64,000 nucleotides of DNA from Pseudomonas lurida (GTDB taxonomy: Bacteria; Pseudomonadota; Gammaproteobacteria; Pseudomonadales; Pseudomonadaceae). Each line of letters opens with the position of its first letter. Position 1 is the first letter of the stretch. A program made the translations under genes and the position numbers. Where the stretch lies: NCBI RefSeq assembly GCF_002563895.1, contig NZ_PDJB01000001.1, forward strand, positions 2,897,501-2,961,500. Direction: 5' to 3'. Below the pieces are notes generated by a model that saw only the letters and a list, made by a program, of their open reading frames with translations, was not told the DNA's origin and ran no database searches. Positions 43,183 to 52,453 of the stretch are shown piece by piece.

Positions 43183-44807
43183 GGTGTGCCGATCTCGATG
43201 TCGCCCAGCAGCGCGAAGCCCTCGGCGGTCCAGCGGAAGTTCTTCACCTTGGGCGAGGTCGCGGCTTGCCACACGCGCTCATACACCGGGAAAGCCGAGC
43301 TTTCGTCGATCAGCAGGTCCTGCAGGTCACCATAGGCCGCCGCGCGCTGTTGCCCTTGGGTCGCGGTGATGCCGGCATCGAACAAGCCCTTGGCTTTTTC
43401 CAGCACCGCCGGCTCATAGGTGTTGGTGGCGACCGTGGAGCTGTTGGCACTGCGCGGATCGAGGATGGTTTGCAGGATGATCGGGTCGGCGCGAGTCATG
43501 TAGTTGATGGTCAGGTCATAGTTGCCCGCAGCGTTGTTAGCGACCCATTCGGCGCGAGTGACCACGCTGAGCTTCAACTCGATGCCGACCTTGCGCAGTT
43601 GGTCCTGGATCAGCACGTCGCCGGCGGTTTCGGCCGGGGTGATGTTGTAGCTCAGTGTCAGGCGCTTGCCGTTTTTCTGTCGGTAACCGTCCGCGCCCTT
43701 GGCCCAACCGGCTTGATCCAACAATTGCTCGGCACCGGCCGGGTCATGGGCGAGCTTGTCGCCCTGGCTTTTGAAATACGGGGTGGTCACATCGAAGATG
43801 CCGTCTACCACCGGGAACTCGGCGTTGTAGACGGTGCTGGCGTAGCTCTTGCGGTCGAGGGCCTTTTGCACCGCTTGGCGCACGTGCTGGTCCGCCAGGA
43901 TGCGCTCGCCACGGGTGTTGGGGTACAGATTGAGCGCAGGCCCCGGCAGCGAACGGCTCTGGATGGTCGCGCCCTTGGACTGGAACAGCTTCAGGTCGAC
44001 TTCCGAGAACGGGTTGCGTGGCCACAGGATGTCGGCCTTGCCTTGCAGGAACAGGCCATTGCGCACGCTCTCTTCGGGGATGTAGCTGATGTCCACCGCG
44101 TCCAGGTGCGCTTCGCCCTGATTCTTCATATTGGCCGAGGCCCACGCGTAACCCTTGCGCTTGGTCAGGTGGGCGCCGACTTCCGGCGTGTAGCTGGCCA
44201 GCACGAAAGGCCCGGTGCCGATTATCTTGCCCAATGAGCGCTCTTTCACGGTCAGTGCGTAGGAGGCGGGCGCCAGGATCGCCAGGTTAGTGGTCGAGGT
44301 GGCTTGCAGGAAACCCGCGTTGGGCTTGGACAGCACCAGCTTGACGGTGTAGTCGTCCACCACCTCGGCATGGTCGAAGCCCGCCAGGTAGGTGGCGCCG
44401 AAGGTGGCCGGCAGCTGCGTAGCCAGGGCCTTGTCGCTGTCGAATGCGGTTTTTACCGACTTGGCATCGAAGCGCTCGCCATTGCTGAAGGTGACGTCAT
44501 CGCGCAGGTGGAAGGTGTAGGTCAGCGCGTCGTCACTCACTTCCCAGCTTTTGGCCAGCCAGGGAATGATCTTGCCGGTGTCCGGGTCCTGGTCGGTCAG
44601 GGATTCGGCGACGTTGCGCAGCAGTACCCGGTGCTCCAGCCAATAGACCTGGAACGGGTCGACGCTGACCAGGGTGGTGTTGTCGCCAAAGAACGCGATG
44701 TTCAGGGTCTTGCCAGCCTGGGTGTCATTCCCGGGCGAGCAAGCGGCGAGGCTGAGCGCCAAGACGCAAGGGGCCAGCAGACGGCTCATCAAGTTGGAGG
44801 TATTCAA
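43179..44807 (-). CDS. ABC substrate-binding lipoprotein, SBP family 5
   Basis: A 542-residue periplasmic lipoprotein of the dipeptide/nickel/opine class. The lipobox is LSLAAC. SBP_bac_5 features include LAKSWEVSDDALTYTFHLRDDVTFSNGERFDAKSV, here named by its parts LAKSWEVS and TYTFHLRDDV. I chose the TTG at 44807 because GAGGG lies 7 bases upstream; the next ATG at 44789 has no ribosome site. It follows the TonB receptor gene by 44 bp. Ligand unknown. Confidence 0.9.
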   Translation of the reverse strand: MNTSNLMSRLLAPCVLALSLAACSPGNDTQAGKTLNIAFFGDNTTLVSVDPFQVYWLEHRVLLRNVAESLTDQDPDTGKIIPWLAKSWEVSDDALTYTFHLRDDVTFSNGERFDAKSVKTAFDSDKALATQLPATFGATYLAGFDHAEVVDDYTVKLVLSKPNAGFLQATSTTNLAILAPASYALTVKERSLGKIIGTGPFVLASYTPEVGAHLTKRKGYAWASANMKNQGEAHLDAVDISYIPEESVRNGLFLQGKADILWPRNPFSEVDLKLFQSKGATIQSRSLPGPALNLYPNTRGERILADQHVRQAVQKALDRKSYASTVYNAEFPVVDGIFDVTTPYFKSQGDKLAHDPAGAEQLLDQAGWAKGADGYRQKNGKRLTLSYNITPAETAGDVLIQDQLRKVGIELKLSVVTRAEWVANNAAGNYDLTINYMTRADPIILQTILDPRSANSSTVATNTYEPAVLEKAKGLFDAGITATQGQQRAAAYGDLQDLLIDESSAFPVYERVWQAATSPKVKNFRWTAEGFALLGDIEIGTP

Positions 44808-44851
44808 TGGGGTGCCCTCATGTGGCGTTTCGGGTGCATGCAAGGTGTGGA

Positions 44852-47284
44852 TCAGAAGTCGTAGGCCAGCTTGGTGTACCAATAGCCACCGCCTGGATAG
44901 AACGGCGGGTTGCCGTACGCCGCGAGGCCGAGGTTGCTGTACACCGCATGTTTGTCGGGGCGTACGTCGAAGATGTTGGTGCCGCCGATGCTGACGGTGA
45001 CGCTGTCGACGAAGGTGTAGCTAATGTCCAGGTCGGTGATCCATTTGGCGCCGAAGCTACGATCGCCCGTCGGGTTGACGGCCAGGGTCTTCACCGCGCC
45101 GTAGCGGGCGGTTTGCAGGTTCACGGCCAAGTCCTGGACCTTCCAGTTGGCGCCCAGGATCCACTTGGTCTTGGGTGACGCGTCGGTCAGGTCGCCTTCG
45201 CGGTCGCGGCCTACCAGGGTCACGCCCGAACCCGCCAGCGCCCCCGGCGTGTCGCGTGTGCCTTCGATAGTGGTTTTGTTCCAGTTGAAGCCCAGGCTCC
45301 AGCGCACATCACCCCAGGCGTCCAGCGGCGTGGTGTGGTCGGCGACCACGTCGAGGCCCTTGGTGCGCGTGTCGAAGGCGTTGGTGTAGTAGTTGACCCA
45401 GGTGCCGGTGGGCACGCCCTGGGCGGCAAGAATGGCGTTGATCACACCGTTGCCACGGTCGTAGAGGTTGCTGGTCAGGGCGATGCGGTCGTCGATGTCG
45501 ATCAGGTAGGCATCGGCGGTGATGCTGGTGCGTGGCGCTGGCTGCCAGGTGAGGCCCAGCCCCAGGTTGCGGGATTTCTCCGGCTTGAGGTCGTCGCCAC
45601 CGAGGGCCTTGGCCAGGTTGCTGCCGGACGGCGTCAAGCGTGTAACCGCCGGCACCACGTTGCCATTCACATCGGTCGCCACCCGGTTGTCGGCCACGGT
45701 GTAGCCGATCTGGGTCAGGGAGGGCGCCCGGAACCCGGTGCCCACCGTGCCACGCACCGCCACGGTGTCGGTCAATTCGTAGCGCGAGTTCACTTTCAGG
45801 CCGAAGGTATTGCCCGAGTCATCGTCGTAATGCTCGACCCGGCCGGCCACGTCGAGAAACCATCGCTCGGTCAGGTCGAAGCCCAGGTCCAGGTAGCCGG
45901 CGTAGTTGTTGCGGATCAGGCTCACTTCATCTTCCGGGCGAATCGTCACGGCGGCCTGCGCGCCGGAAGCGGCGGGGTAGGTGCCGGTGATGTACGCCTC
46001 AGGGTCGCCCGCGAACGTGCTGAAATGCTCCCAGCGATGCTCCAGGCCCGCCGATACCTGCACCGGCGGTGTCAGGTTGAACAGGCTGTCGTAGCGGCGG
46101 GTGAAGTCCAGGTTATTGACCCACTGCTCAAAGCGAAAGGTCGCCAGGTTGTCGAATTTGGTCGGTGATGCGGTGCCCAGCGACGGGTTGATATTCAGGT
46201 CGCTGGAGTGGTGCACGTTGTTGCGGCCGTAGGTGGTGCTCAGGTCCCAGTTCCAGTCCGCCAGCAGGCCCTTGCCGCCAAACAGGAACTGGTAGTCGCG
46301 GTCCTTGATGTTGTTGAGCGGGAAGTACCCGTCGGGGAACACCTCGGGCACCGCTGCCGTGCCGGTGGGTAAGCGAAAGTAGTTGGCGGCCTCGGCATCA
46401 CGCTCGCCGTAGGTAGAGAACGAGTACAGCGTCAGGTCTTCCAGGGGCAATTCGGCGTTGTAGGCCAGGTTGAAGGCCTTGAGGTCGGGGTCGCCGTTCT
46501 TGATCGCCACCCGGTCCCAGGCCGCTTGCTTGGCCGGGTCGGCGAACGCTCGCACGGTGTTGTCGGCCTTGTCGTTCCACGAGGCACTGCCGCGTTTGCG
46601 CGCGTCGGCCGAGAAATGGAAGAAGCCGCCTTGGCCGAGTTCGAAGCCCTGGTCACCCGCCACCTTGATGGTCTCTCCCTGGCCGGAATACAGCTGGCCG
46701 TAGCTGGTTTCCAGGTGTCCGCCACTCTTGGTGCTCTTGAGGATGATGTTGATCACACCCGCTACGGCGTCGGAACCGTACTGTGCCGCAGCGCTGTCCT
46801 TGAGCACCTCGATATGGTCCACGGCACTGACCGGGATCAGGTCGATATCCACCGCATTCGCGCCGCTGTTGTCGATGGAACCGCGCTGGCCCGTGGCGCC
46901 GTTATGCCGACGTTTGCCGTTGACCAGCACCAACGTGTAGGCCGGTCCAAGGCTGCGGTTGCTCAATGGGCGGGTAACCGAGTTGTAGCCGGCGATGTTG
47001 GTGCCGAAGTTGAACGAGGGCAGCAACTTGGCAATCGCCTCCGACAACTCGGCGCGGCCGGTCTTGAGCAACTGGTCGCTGTTGATCACATCGATCGGTG
47101 CCGGGCTGTCGGCCACGGTGCGCTGCTGGCCACGCAGGCCGGTGGAAATCACGGTGACGGTGTCGAGCTTGGCGTCTTCGGCAGCGGCCTCGGCGAAGGA
47201 GGGCGCGGCGGCCAATAGCAGGGAGCTGGTCAGCAGTGACAGGTGAAATTTCTTGATAGGGGCGGGGAATGCGATGTCTGGCAT
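44852..47284 (-). CDS. TonB-dependent outer-membrane receptor
   Basis: An 810-residue receptor. A signal peptide of about 31 residues is followed by a TonB-box-like DTVTVISTG (41-49), a plug domain (about 55-170, with GVINIIL) and a 22-strand barrel ending in an aromatic residue (KLAYDF). It is first in an operon with a complete dipeptide-type ABC importer, so the same ligand probably crosses both membranes. No Fur-box was found upstream, which argues against a plain siderophore. Ligand unknown. Confidence 0.92.
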   Translation of the reverse strand: MPDIAFPAPIKKFHLSLLTSSLLLAAAPSFAEAAAEDAKLDTVTVISTGLRGQQRTVADSPAPIDVINSDQLLKTGRAELSEAIAKLLPSFNFGTNIAGYNSVTRPLSNRSLGPAYTLVLVNGKRRHNGATGQRGSIDNSGANAVDIDLIPVSAVDHIEVLKDSAAAQYGSDAVAGVINIILKSTKSGGHLETSYGQLYSGQGETIKVAGDQGFELGQGGFFHFSADARKRGSASWNDKADNTVRAFADPAKQAAWDRVAIKNGDPDLKAFNLAYNAELPLEDLTLYSFSTYGERDAEAANYFRLPTGTAAVPEVFPDGYFPLNNIKDRDYQFLFGGKGLLADWNWDLSTTYGRNNVHHSSDLNINPSLGTASPTKFDNLATFRFEQWVNNLDFTRRYDSLFNLTPPVQVSAGLEHRWEHFSTFAGDPEAYITGTYPAASGAQAAVTIRPEDEVSLIRNNYAGYLDLGFDLTERWFLDVAGRVEHYDDDSGNTFGLKVNSRYELTDTVAVRGTVGTGFRAPSLTQIGYTVADNRVATDVNGNVVPAVTRLTPSGSNLAKALGGDDLKPEKSRNLGLGLTWQPAPRTSITADAYLIDIDDRIALTSNLYDRGNGVINAILAAQGVPTGTWVNYYTNAFDTRTKGLDVVADHTTPLDAWGDVRWSLGFNWNKTTIEGTRDTPGALAGSGVTLVGRDREGDLTDASPKTKWILGANWKVQDLAVNLQTARYGAVKTLAVNPTGDRSFGAKWITDLDISYTFVDSVTVSIGGTNIFDVRPDKHAVYSNLGLAAYGNPPFYPGGGYWYTKLAYDF

Positions 47285-47677
47285 GGAGGCAACCTGGAGG
47301 CTAGGGGGTACGTCCTCCGCCAGGCATGGGGTCGGTCTGTGATATGAAGATATCTCTATAAAAAATCGCGGGGAAAGTCTTTTTTGGAATAAGCTAATTA
47401 TTAGAAATTGTTATTTTGAGGTTTTATAAGATCAGCTTTTTTTATTATGTGGGGGGCGTTCGTGCTGCATGTCCAGCGCGGGTCACTCTATCGGCACCGA
47501 GGTGGATACGTATCAAGACGTTTCGCTGCACACGGCGCCGATGCGAGGTCTAGTGCGTATCATTGAGCGGCGTTGTCGCACCATACCTCCAGGGTATCCC
47601 TTCAGACCTTATCCATATTGGACGGTCGCCACACCAGGCGTCAGCCTGAGGCCAATAACTATAAAAGAGGCGCAACC
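47285..47677. promoter_or_regulatory. Divergent control region between TonB receptor and benR
   Basis: This 393-bp stretch has no gene. Its half nearer the receptor (about 47340-47460) is strikingly AT-rich, with a palindrome ctaat-t-attag at 47394-47404 that could be a promoter or binding site for the receptor operon. The other half has normal GC content and leads into benR. Confidence 0.45.
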
Positions 47678-48625
47678 ATGACCGTGCTATTGAGTGAGCG
47701 CAGCCAGATTTTCCAGCGTGCCGATGCCTATGCCGTGTCCGACTACGTCAACCAGCATGTCGGCAGCCATTGCATCCGCCTACCGCCCAAGGGCCGACCG
47801 CAGGCGAGCATCAGCCACCGTACCTTTTCCAGCCTGGACCTGTGCCGCATCAGCTATGGCGCGCCGGTGCGGGTCACCTCGGTGGCGCTGGAAACCATCT
47901 ATCACCTGCAGATTCTGCTGACCGGGCATTGCCGTTCCAACGCCCGTGGCGTGGAGCATGTGTTCGGCCCGGGCGAGATCCTGCTGATCAACCCGGATGA
48001 CCCGGTGGACCTGACTTATTCCGCCGACTGCGAAAAATTCATCATCAAACTGCCGGTGCGCCTCCTGGAAAATGCGTGCCTGGAGCAGCAGTGGGCCCTG
48101 CCGCAGCCCGGCATCCGCTTTGCAACCGGCCGTCACGCGCTCAGCGAAATGGGTGGGTTCGCACAGTTGCTGGGGCTGATCTGCCATGAGGCGGAAAACG
48201 CCGCCGAGCCGCATATGCAGGGCCTGTACGAGCGCATCGTGGCGAACAAACTGCTGGCATTGCTGGGCAGCAATGTGCGGCGCGTGGTGGCCCAGCCGGC
48301 CCAGGGTGGCGGCTTCGAGGCTGTGCGCGAGTTCGTCGAGCAGCACCTCACCGACGACATCAGCCTCGAACAACTGATGGCAGTGGCCAAGGTCAGCGAG
48401 CGCTCGTTGTACAGCCTGTTCGAACGCCAGGTGGGCTTGTCACCCCGCGACTACGTAAGGCGGCGCAAGCTTGAGCGGGTGCACGCACGCCTGCAACTGG
48501 GCACCGCGCGCAGCGTCACCGAGGTGGCGCTGGACCATGGCTTCATGCACTTGGGACGCTTCTCCGAGGCCTATCGCCAGCGCTTTGGCGAGTTGCCTTC
48601 GCAGACCTGGAAACGCCACCGATAA
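47678..48625 (+). CDS. benR: BenR-like AraC/XylS-family activator
   Basis: A 315-residue regulator. Residues about 30-190 form the aromatic-acid sensing domain of the XylS/BenR/AntR group and residues about 215-312 hold the two helix-turn-helix motifs (SLEQLMAVAKVSERSLYSLFERQVGLSPRDYVRRRKLE region, then VTEVALDHGFMHLGRFSEAYRQRFGELPS). GAGGCG precedes the ATG at 47678; the open frame extends further upstream without support. XylS-type sites lie directly after its stop and before benA, which supports activation of the ben genes by benzoate. Confidence 0.88.
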   Translation: MTVLLSERSQIFQRADAYAVSDYVNQHVGSHCIRLPPKGRPQASISHRTFSSLDLCRISYGAPVRVTSVALETIYHLQILLTGHCRSNARGVEHVFGPGEILLINPDDPVDLTYSADCEKFIIKLPVRLLENACLEQQWALPQPGIRFATGRHALSEMGGFAQLLGLICHEAENAAEPHMQGLYERIVANKLLALLGSNVRRVVAQPAQGGGFEAVREFVEQHLTDDISLEQLMAVAKVSERSLYSLFERQVGLSPRDYVRRRKLERVHARLQLGTARSVTEVALDHGFMHLGRFSEAYRQRFGELPSQTWKRHR

Positions 48626-48631
48626 GCGGCG

Positions 48632-48667
48632 TGCGCCCGGCGGATAGTGATTTGCAGAAAAGGGATA
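48632..48667 (+). promoter_or_regulatory. Tandem BenR/XylS-type binding sites before benA
   Basis: Two half-sites match the XylS consensus TGCA-N6-GGNTA: TGCG-N6-GGATA at 48632-48646 and TGCA-N6-GGATA at 48653-48667. Their starts are exactly 21 bp apart, as in XylS-controlled promoters. The only deviation is one base in the upstream copy. Confidence 0.85.
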
Positions 48668-48732
48668 TTGGCCAGTAGGACGGCCACGTACGGTGAGGGC
48701 GCCTGATACAAGAACAACGGAGGGCCTGCCCC

Positions 48733-50106
48733 ATGACCAGTACACTCGACCGACTCGCCCGGCAACTGCGCGAGTCCGTTCAGGAAGATCCCGCCACCGG
48801 GGTGTTTCGCTGCCGCCGCGACATCTTCACCGACCCCGAGCTGTTCGCCCTGGAGATGAAGCATATCTTCGAAGGCGGCTGGCTCTACCTGGCCCATGAA
48901 AGCCAGGTGCCCGAGATCAACGACTACTTCACCACCTGGATCGGCCGCCAGCCCGTGGTCATCACGCGCGACAAGCACGGCAGCCTGCATGGCCTGGTCA
49001 ACGCGTGCGCCCATCGCGGCGCCATGTTGTGCCGGCGCAAGCAAGGCAACAAGGGGTCGTTCACGTGCCCCTTCCACGGCTGGACCTTCAGCAATGCGGG
49101 CAAGCTGCTCAAAGTCAAAGACGCCAAGACCGGTGCCTACCCGGACAGCTTTGACTGCGACGGCTCCCACGACCTCACGCGCCTGGCCCGCTTTGAAAAC
49201 TACCGGGGTTTCCTGTTCGGCAGCCTCAGCGACAACGTGCCGGAATTGAGCGATTACCTGGGCGAAACCCGCGTGATCATCGACCAGATGGTCGACCAGG
49301 CACCGTTGGGCCTGGAGGTGTTGCGCGGCAGTTCGGCCTATGTCTACGACGGTAACTGGAAGCTGCAGATCGAGAACGGCGCCGACGGTTATCACGTCAG
49401 CTCGGTGCACTGGAACTACTCGGCAACCATGGGCCGGCGCAACTACGAGGCCGAAGGCACACGCACCGTCGACGCCAACGGCTGGTCGAAAAGCCTGGGC
49501 GGCGTCTACGCCTTCGAGCATGGGCATATCCTGCTGTGGACGCGCCTGCTCAACCCGGAGGTGCGCCCCGTGCACGCCCACCGCGAGGCGCTCGCCGAAC
49601 GCCTGGGCCAGGCGCGTGCCGACTTTATCGTCGACCAGACCCGCAACCTGTGCCTCTACCCGAACGTGTACCTGATGGATCAGTTTTCCACCCAGATCCG
49701 TGTGGTGCGGCCCATCGCGGTCGACAAGACCGAAGTGACGATCTACTGCATGGCCCCGATTGGCGAGAGCGCCCAGGAGCGCGCCACGCGTATCCGCCAG
49801 TACGAAGATTTCTTCAACGTCAGCGGCATGGGCACCCCGGACGACCTGGAAGAGTTCCGCGCTTGCCAGACCGGCTACCAGGGCGCGAGCACCTTGTGGA
49901 ACGACCTCAGTCGTGGCGCCAAGCAATGGGTTGAAGGCGCGGATGAAAATGCCAAGGCCATGGGCATGCACCCGCAGCTCAGCGGGGTCAAGACCGAAGA
50001 CGAGGGGTTGTTCGTACGCCAGCATGCGCATTGGGCCCAAAGCCTGCAGCGCGCAATCGAACGCGAGCAGCAAGGCCTGATCGCCAGCGACCGGGAGGTG
50101 TTGTGA
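48733..50106 (+). CDS. benA: Benzoate 1,2-dioxygenase large (alpha) subunit
   Basis: A 457-residue cytoplasmic Rieske oxygenase subunit that converts benzoate to its 1,2-cis-diol. The Rieske ligands are Cys92-x-His94 and Cys112-x2-His115. The catalytic domain has NGADGYHVSSVHWNY, which supplies the bridging Asp and the iron-binding histidines. The text follows BenA and related toluate or anthranilate dioxygenases. Its stop overlaps the benB start by one base. The BenR-type sites lie about 66 bp upstream. Confidence 0.94.
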   Translation: MTSTLDRLARQLRESVQEDPATGVFRCRRDIFTDPELFALEMKHIFEGGWLYLAHESQVPEINDYFTTWIGRQPVVITRDKHGSLHGLVNACAHRGAMLCRRKQGNKGSFTCPFHGWTFSNAGKLLKVKDAKTGAYPDSFDCDGSHDLTRLARFENYRGFLFGSLSDNVPELSDYLGETRVIIDQMVDQAPLGLEVLRGSSAYVYDGNWKLQIENGADGYHVSSVHWNYSATMGRRNYEAEGTRTVDANGWSKSLGGVYAFEHGHILLWTRLLNPEVRPVHAHREALAERLGQARADFIVDQTRNLCLYPNVYLMDQFSTQIRVVRPIAVDKTEVTIYCMAPIGESAQERATRIRQYEDFFNVSGMGTPDDLEEFRACQTGYQGASTLWNDLSRGAKQWVEGADENAKAMGMHPQLSGVKTEDEGLFVRQHAHWAQSLQRAIEREQQGLIASDREVL

Positions 50107-50594
50107 TGAGCCAGTCCCGTGACCGCCTGCTGGATTTTCTCTACCGCGAAGCGCGCCTGCTGGACGACCGCCAGTGGGATGAGTGGCTGGCGTGCTACTC
50201 ACCCAAAGTCGAATACTGGATGCCCGCCTGGGACGATCACGACACCCTCACCGAAGACCCGCAACGCGAGATCTCGTTGATCTATTACCCGAGCCGCGAC
50301 GGCCTCGAAGACCGCATCTTCCGGATCAAGACCGAGCGCTCCAGCGCCAGCACACCGGAGCCGCGCACCGTGCACATGATCAGCAACCTCGAAGTGCTCG
50401 CCGACGATGGCGCGCAGGTGGAGCTGCGATTCAACTGGCACACCCTCAGTCACCGCTACAAGACCACGGACAGCTATTTCGGTACCTCGTTCTACCGCCT
50501 CGATACGCGCGCCGAACAGCCGCTGATCACGCGCAAGAAGGTGGTGCTGAAAAACGACTACATCCACCAGGTCATCGACATCTACCACATCTGA
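50106..50594 (+). CDS. benB: Benzoate 1,2-dioxygenase small (beta) subunit
   Basis: A 162-residue NTF2-fold structural subunit that packs with BenA in an alpha3-beta3 complex. It shows the family blocks FLYREARLLDDRQWDEWLACY and ITRKKVVLKNDYIHQVIDIYHI, here split for brevity as LLDDRQWDEWL and NDYIHQVIDIY. The ATG at 50106 shares one base with the benA stop, giving tight coupling. It ends 10 bp before benC. Confidence 0.93.
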   Translation: MSQSRDRLLDFLYREARLLDDRQWDEWLACYSPKVEYWMPAWDDHDTLTEDPQREISLIYYPSRDGLEDRIFRIKTERSSASTPEPRTVHMISNLEVLADDGAQVELRFNWHTLSHRYKTTDSYFGTSFYRLDTRAEQPLITRKKVVLKNDYIHQVIDIYHI

Positions 50595-50604
50595 GGACAC
50601 TGCC

Positions 50605-51627
50605 ATGACGTACGCCATTGCCCTGAACTTCGAAGATGGGGTCACGCGTTTCATCGATTGCAAGGAGGGCGAGAAGGTACTCGACGCGGCCTTCCGCCAA
50701 CGCATCAACCTGCCCATGGACTGCTCGGACGGCGTGTGCGGCACCTGCAAATGCCATTGCGAAACCGGCACCTATGACTTGGGCGACGATTACATCGAAG
50801 ACGCCTTGAGCGCGGATGAGGCGCAGGCACGCCAGGTGCTGACCTGCCAGATGGTGCCGCAGTCCGATTGCGTGATCGCCGTTCCGGTGCCGTCCAGCGC
50901 CTGCAAGACCGGCACCACGCATTTTGCCGCGACGCTGACCGGTATCACCCGCCACGCCGATGCCGCACTGGAGGTCAGTTTCGAACTGGATCAGGCGCCG
51001 GTGTTCCTGCCCGGCCAGTACGTGAACATTGGCGTGCCCGACAGCGGGCAGACGCGCTCGTATTCGTTCAGCAGCGGCCCGGGTGAGCGGCGCACGAGTT
51101 TTCTGATCAAGCACGTGCCGGGCGGGTTGATGAGCGGCTGGCTGCAACGCGCCCAGCCGGGTGACAGCGTGCCGATGACTGGGCCACTGGGCAGTTTCTT
51201 CCTGCGTGAAGTGGCGCGGCCACTCTTGCTGTTAGCCGGTGGCACCGGGCTGGCGCCGTTCCTGTCGATGCTTGAAGTGCTCGCACAGCGTCGGGAAACC
51301 TGCCCGATCACGCTGATCTACGGCGTCACGCGGGACCAGGACCTGGTGATGGTCGAGGCACTGCAGGCGTTCAGTGCGCGGTTGCCCGGCTTCAACTTCG
51401 TGACCTGCGTGGCCGACCCACAGACCGCGCATCCCCGCCAGGGCTATGTCACCCAGCACATGGCCAGCGAGGTGCTCAATGACGGTGATGTCGACGTGTA
51501 CCTGTGCGGGCCGCCCCCCATGGTCGATGCGGTGCGCCAACACTTCAAGACGCACGGCGTGAGCCCGGCCAGTTTCCATTACGAGAAATTCACCCCCAAC
51601 GCTATTGCCAGCAGCGATGCCGCCTGA
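50605..51627 (+). CDS. benC: Benzoate dioxygenase reductase
   Basis: A 340-residue electron-transfer protein. An N-terminal plant-type 2Fe-2S ferredoxin (about 1-95) has the cysteine motif CSDGVCGTCKCHC. A FAD-binding module follows (about 105-205, with RSYSFSS). The NAD-binding module (about 210-335) has LAGGTGLAPFLSML and ends CGPPPMV. It passes electrons from NADH to BenAB. Confidence 0.94.
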   Translation: MTYAIALNFEDGVTRFIDCKEGEKVLDAAFRQRINLPMDCSDGVCGTCKCHCETGTYDLGDDYIEDALSADEAQARQVLTCQMVPQSDCVIAVPVPSSACKTGTTHFAATLTGITRHADAALEVSFELDQAPVFLPGQYVNIGVPDSGQTRSYSFSSGPGERRTSFLIKHVPGGLMSGWLQRAQPGDSVPMTGPLGSFFLREVARPLLLLAGGTGLAPFLSMLEVLAQRRETCPITLIYGVTRDQDLVMVEALQAFSARLPGFNFVTCVADPQTAHPRQGYVTQHMASEVLNDGDVDVYLCGPPPMVDAVRQHFKTHGVSPASFHYEKFTPNAIASSDAA

Positions 51628-51637
51628 GGACCTGTCC

Positions 51638-52399
51638 ATGACTCAACGTTTCAACAACAAAGTCGCGCTGGTCACCGGCGCCGCCCAGGGCATTGGCCGT
51701 CGCGTCGCCGAGCGCTTGCTGGAGGAGGGCGCCTGGCTGGTGGCAGTGGATCGCTCCGAGCTCGTGCATGAGTTGCAGCATGCACGCGCACTGCTGCTGA
51801 CTGCGGACCTTGAACAGCACGCCGAGTGCGCGCGGGTGATGGCCGCGGCCCAGGCGCAGTTCGGGCGTATCGACATTCTGGTCAACAACGTCGGCGGGAC
51901 TATATGGGCCAAGCCTTTCGAGCATTACGCCGAACGAGAGATCGAAGCTGAAGTGCGCCGTTCGCTGTTCCCGACGCTGTGGTGCTGCCATTGCGTGCTG
52001 CCGTACATGCTGGCACAGGGCAGCGGCGCCATCGTCAATGTGTCGTCCGTCGCCACCCGTGGAGTCAACCGCGTGCCCTACGGTGCGGCCAAGGGCGGTG
52101 TGAATGCACTCACTGCCTGCTTGGCCCTGGAAACCGCCGGCAGCGGCATTCGCGTCAACGCCACCGCGCCTGGTGGCACAGAGGCACCACCACGGCGCAT
52201 CCCGCGCAACAGCCAGCCGCAGAGCGAGCAGGAGCGCGTGTGGTACCAGCAGATTGTCGACCAGACCCTCGACAGTAGCCCGATGAAGCGTTACGGCAGC
52301 ATCGACGAACAGGCCGGCGCGATCCTGTTCCTGGCGTCCGACGAAGCTTCCTATATTACCGGCGTGACCTTGCCGGTGGGCGGTGGCGACCTCGGCTGA
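51638..52399 (+). CDS. benD: Benzoate cis-diol dehydrogenase (SDR)
   Basis: A 253-residue short-chain dehydrogenase that oxidises 1,6-dihydroxycyclohexa-2,4-diene-1-carboxylate to catechol with CO2 release. The cofactor loop is TGAAQGIG (residues about 13-20), with NNVGG near 89 and the catalytic Ser plus Y-x-x-x-K in VPYGAAKGG. The ATG at 51638 lies 10 bp after benC; an earlier in-frame ATG is inside benC. Confidence 0.93.
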   Translation: MTQRFNNKVALVTGAAQGIGRRVAERLLEEGAWLVAVDRSELVHELQHARALLLTADLEQHAECARVMAAAQAQFGRIDILVNNVGGTIWAKPFEHYAEREIEAEVRRSLFPTLWCCHCVLPYMLAQGSGAIVNVSSVATRGVNRVPYGAAKGGVNALTACLALETAGSGIRVNATAPGGTEAPPRRIPRNSQPQSEQERVWYQQIVDQTLDSSPMKRYGSIDEQAGAILFLASDEASYITGVTLPVGGGDLG

Positions 52400-52453
52400 A
52401 GCGCGTTCTACCTGCAGACACTGACTCACAACAACAATAAAGAGAGCACTGCC

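Noticed and set aside
48571..50202. A 543-codon minus-strand frame opposite benA
   Set aside because: Antisense shadow of benA; the plus strand carries intact Rieske and iron-binding motifs.
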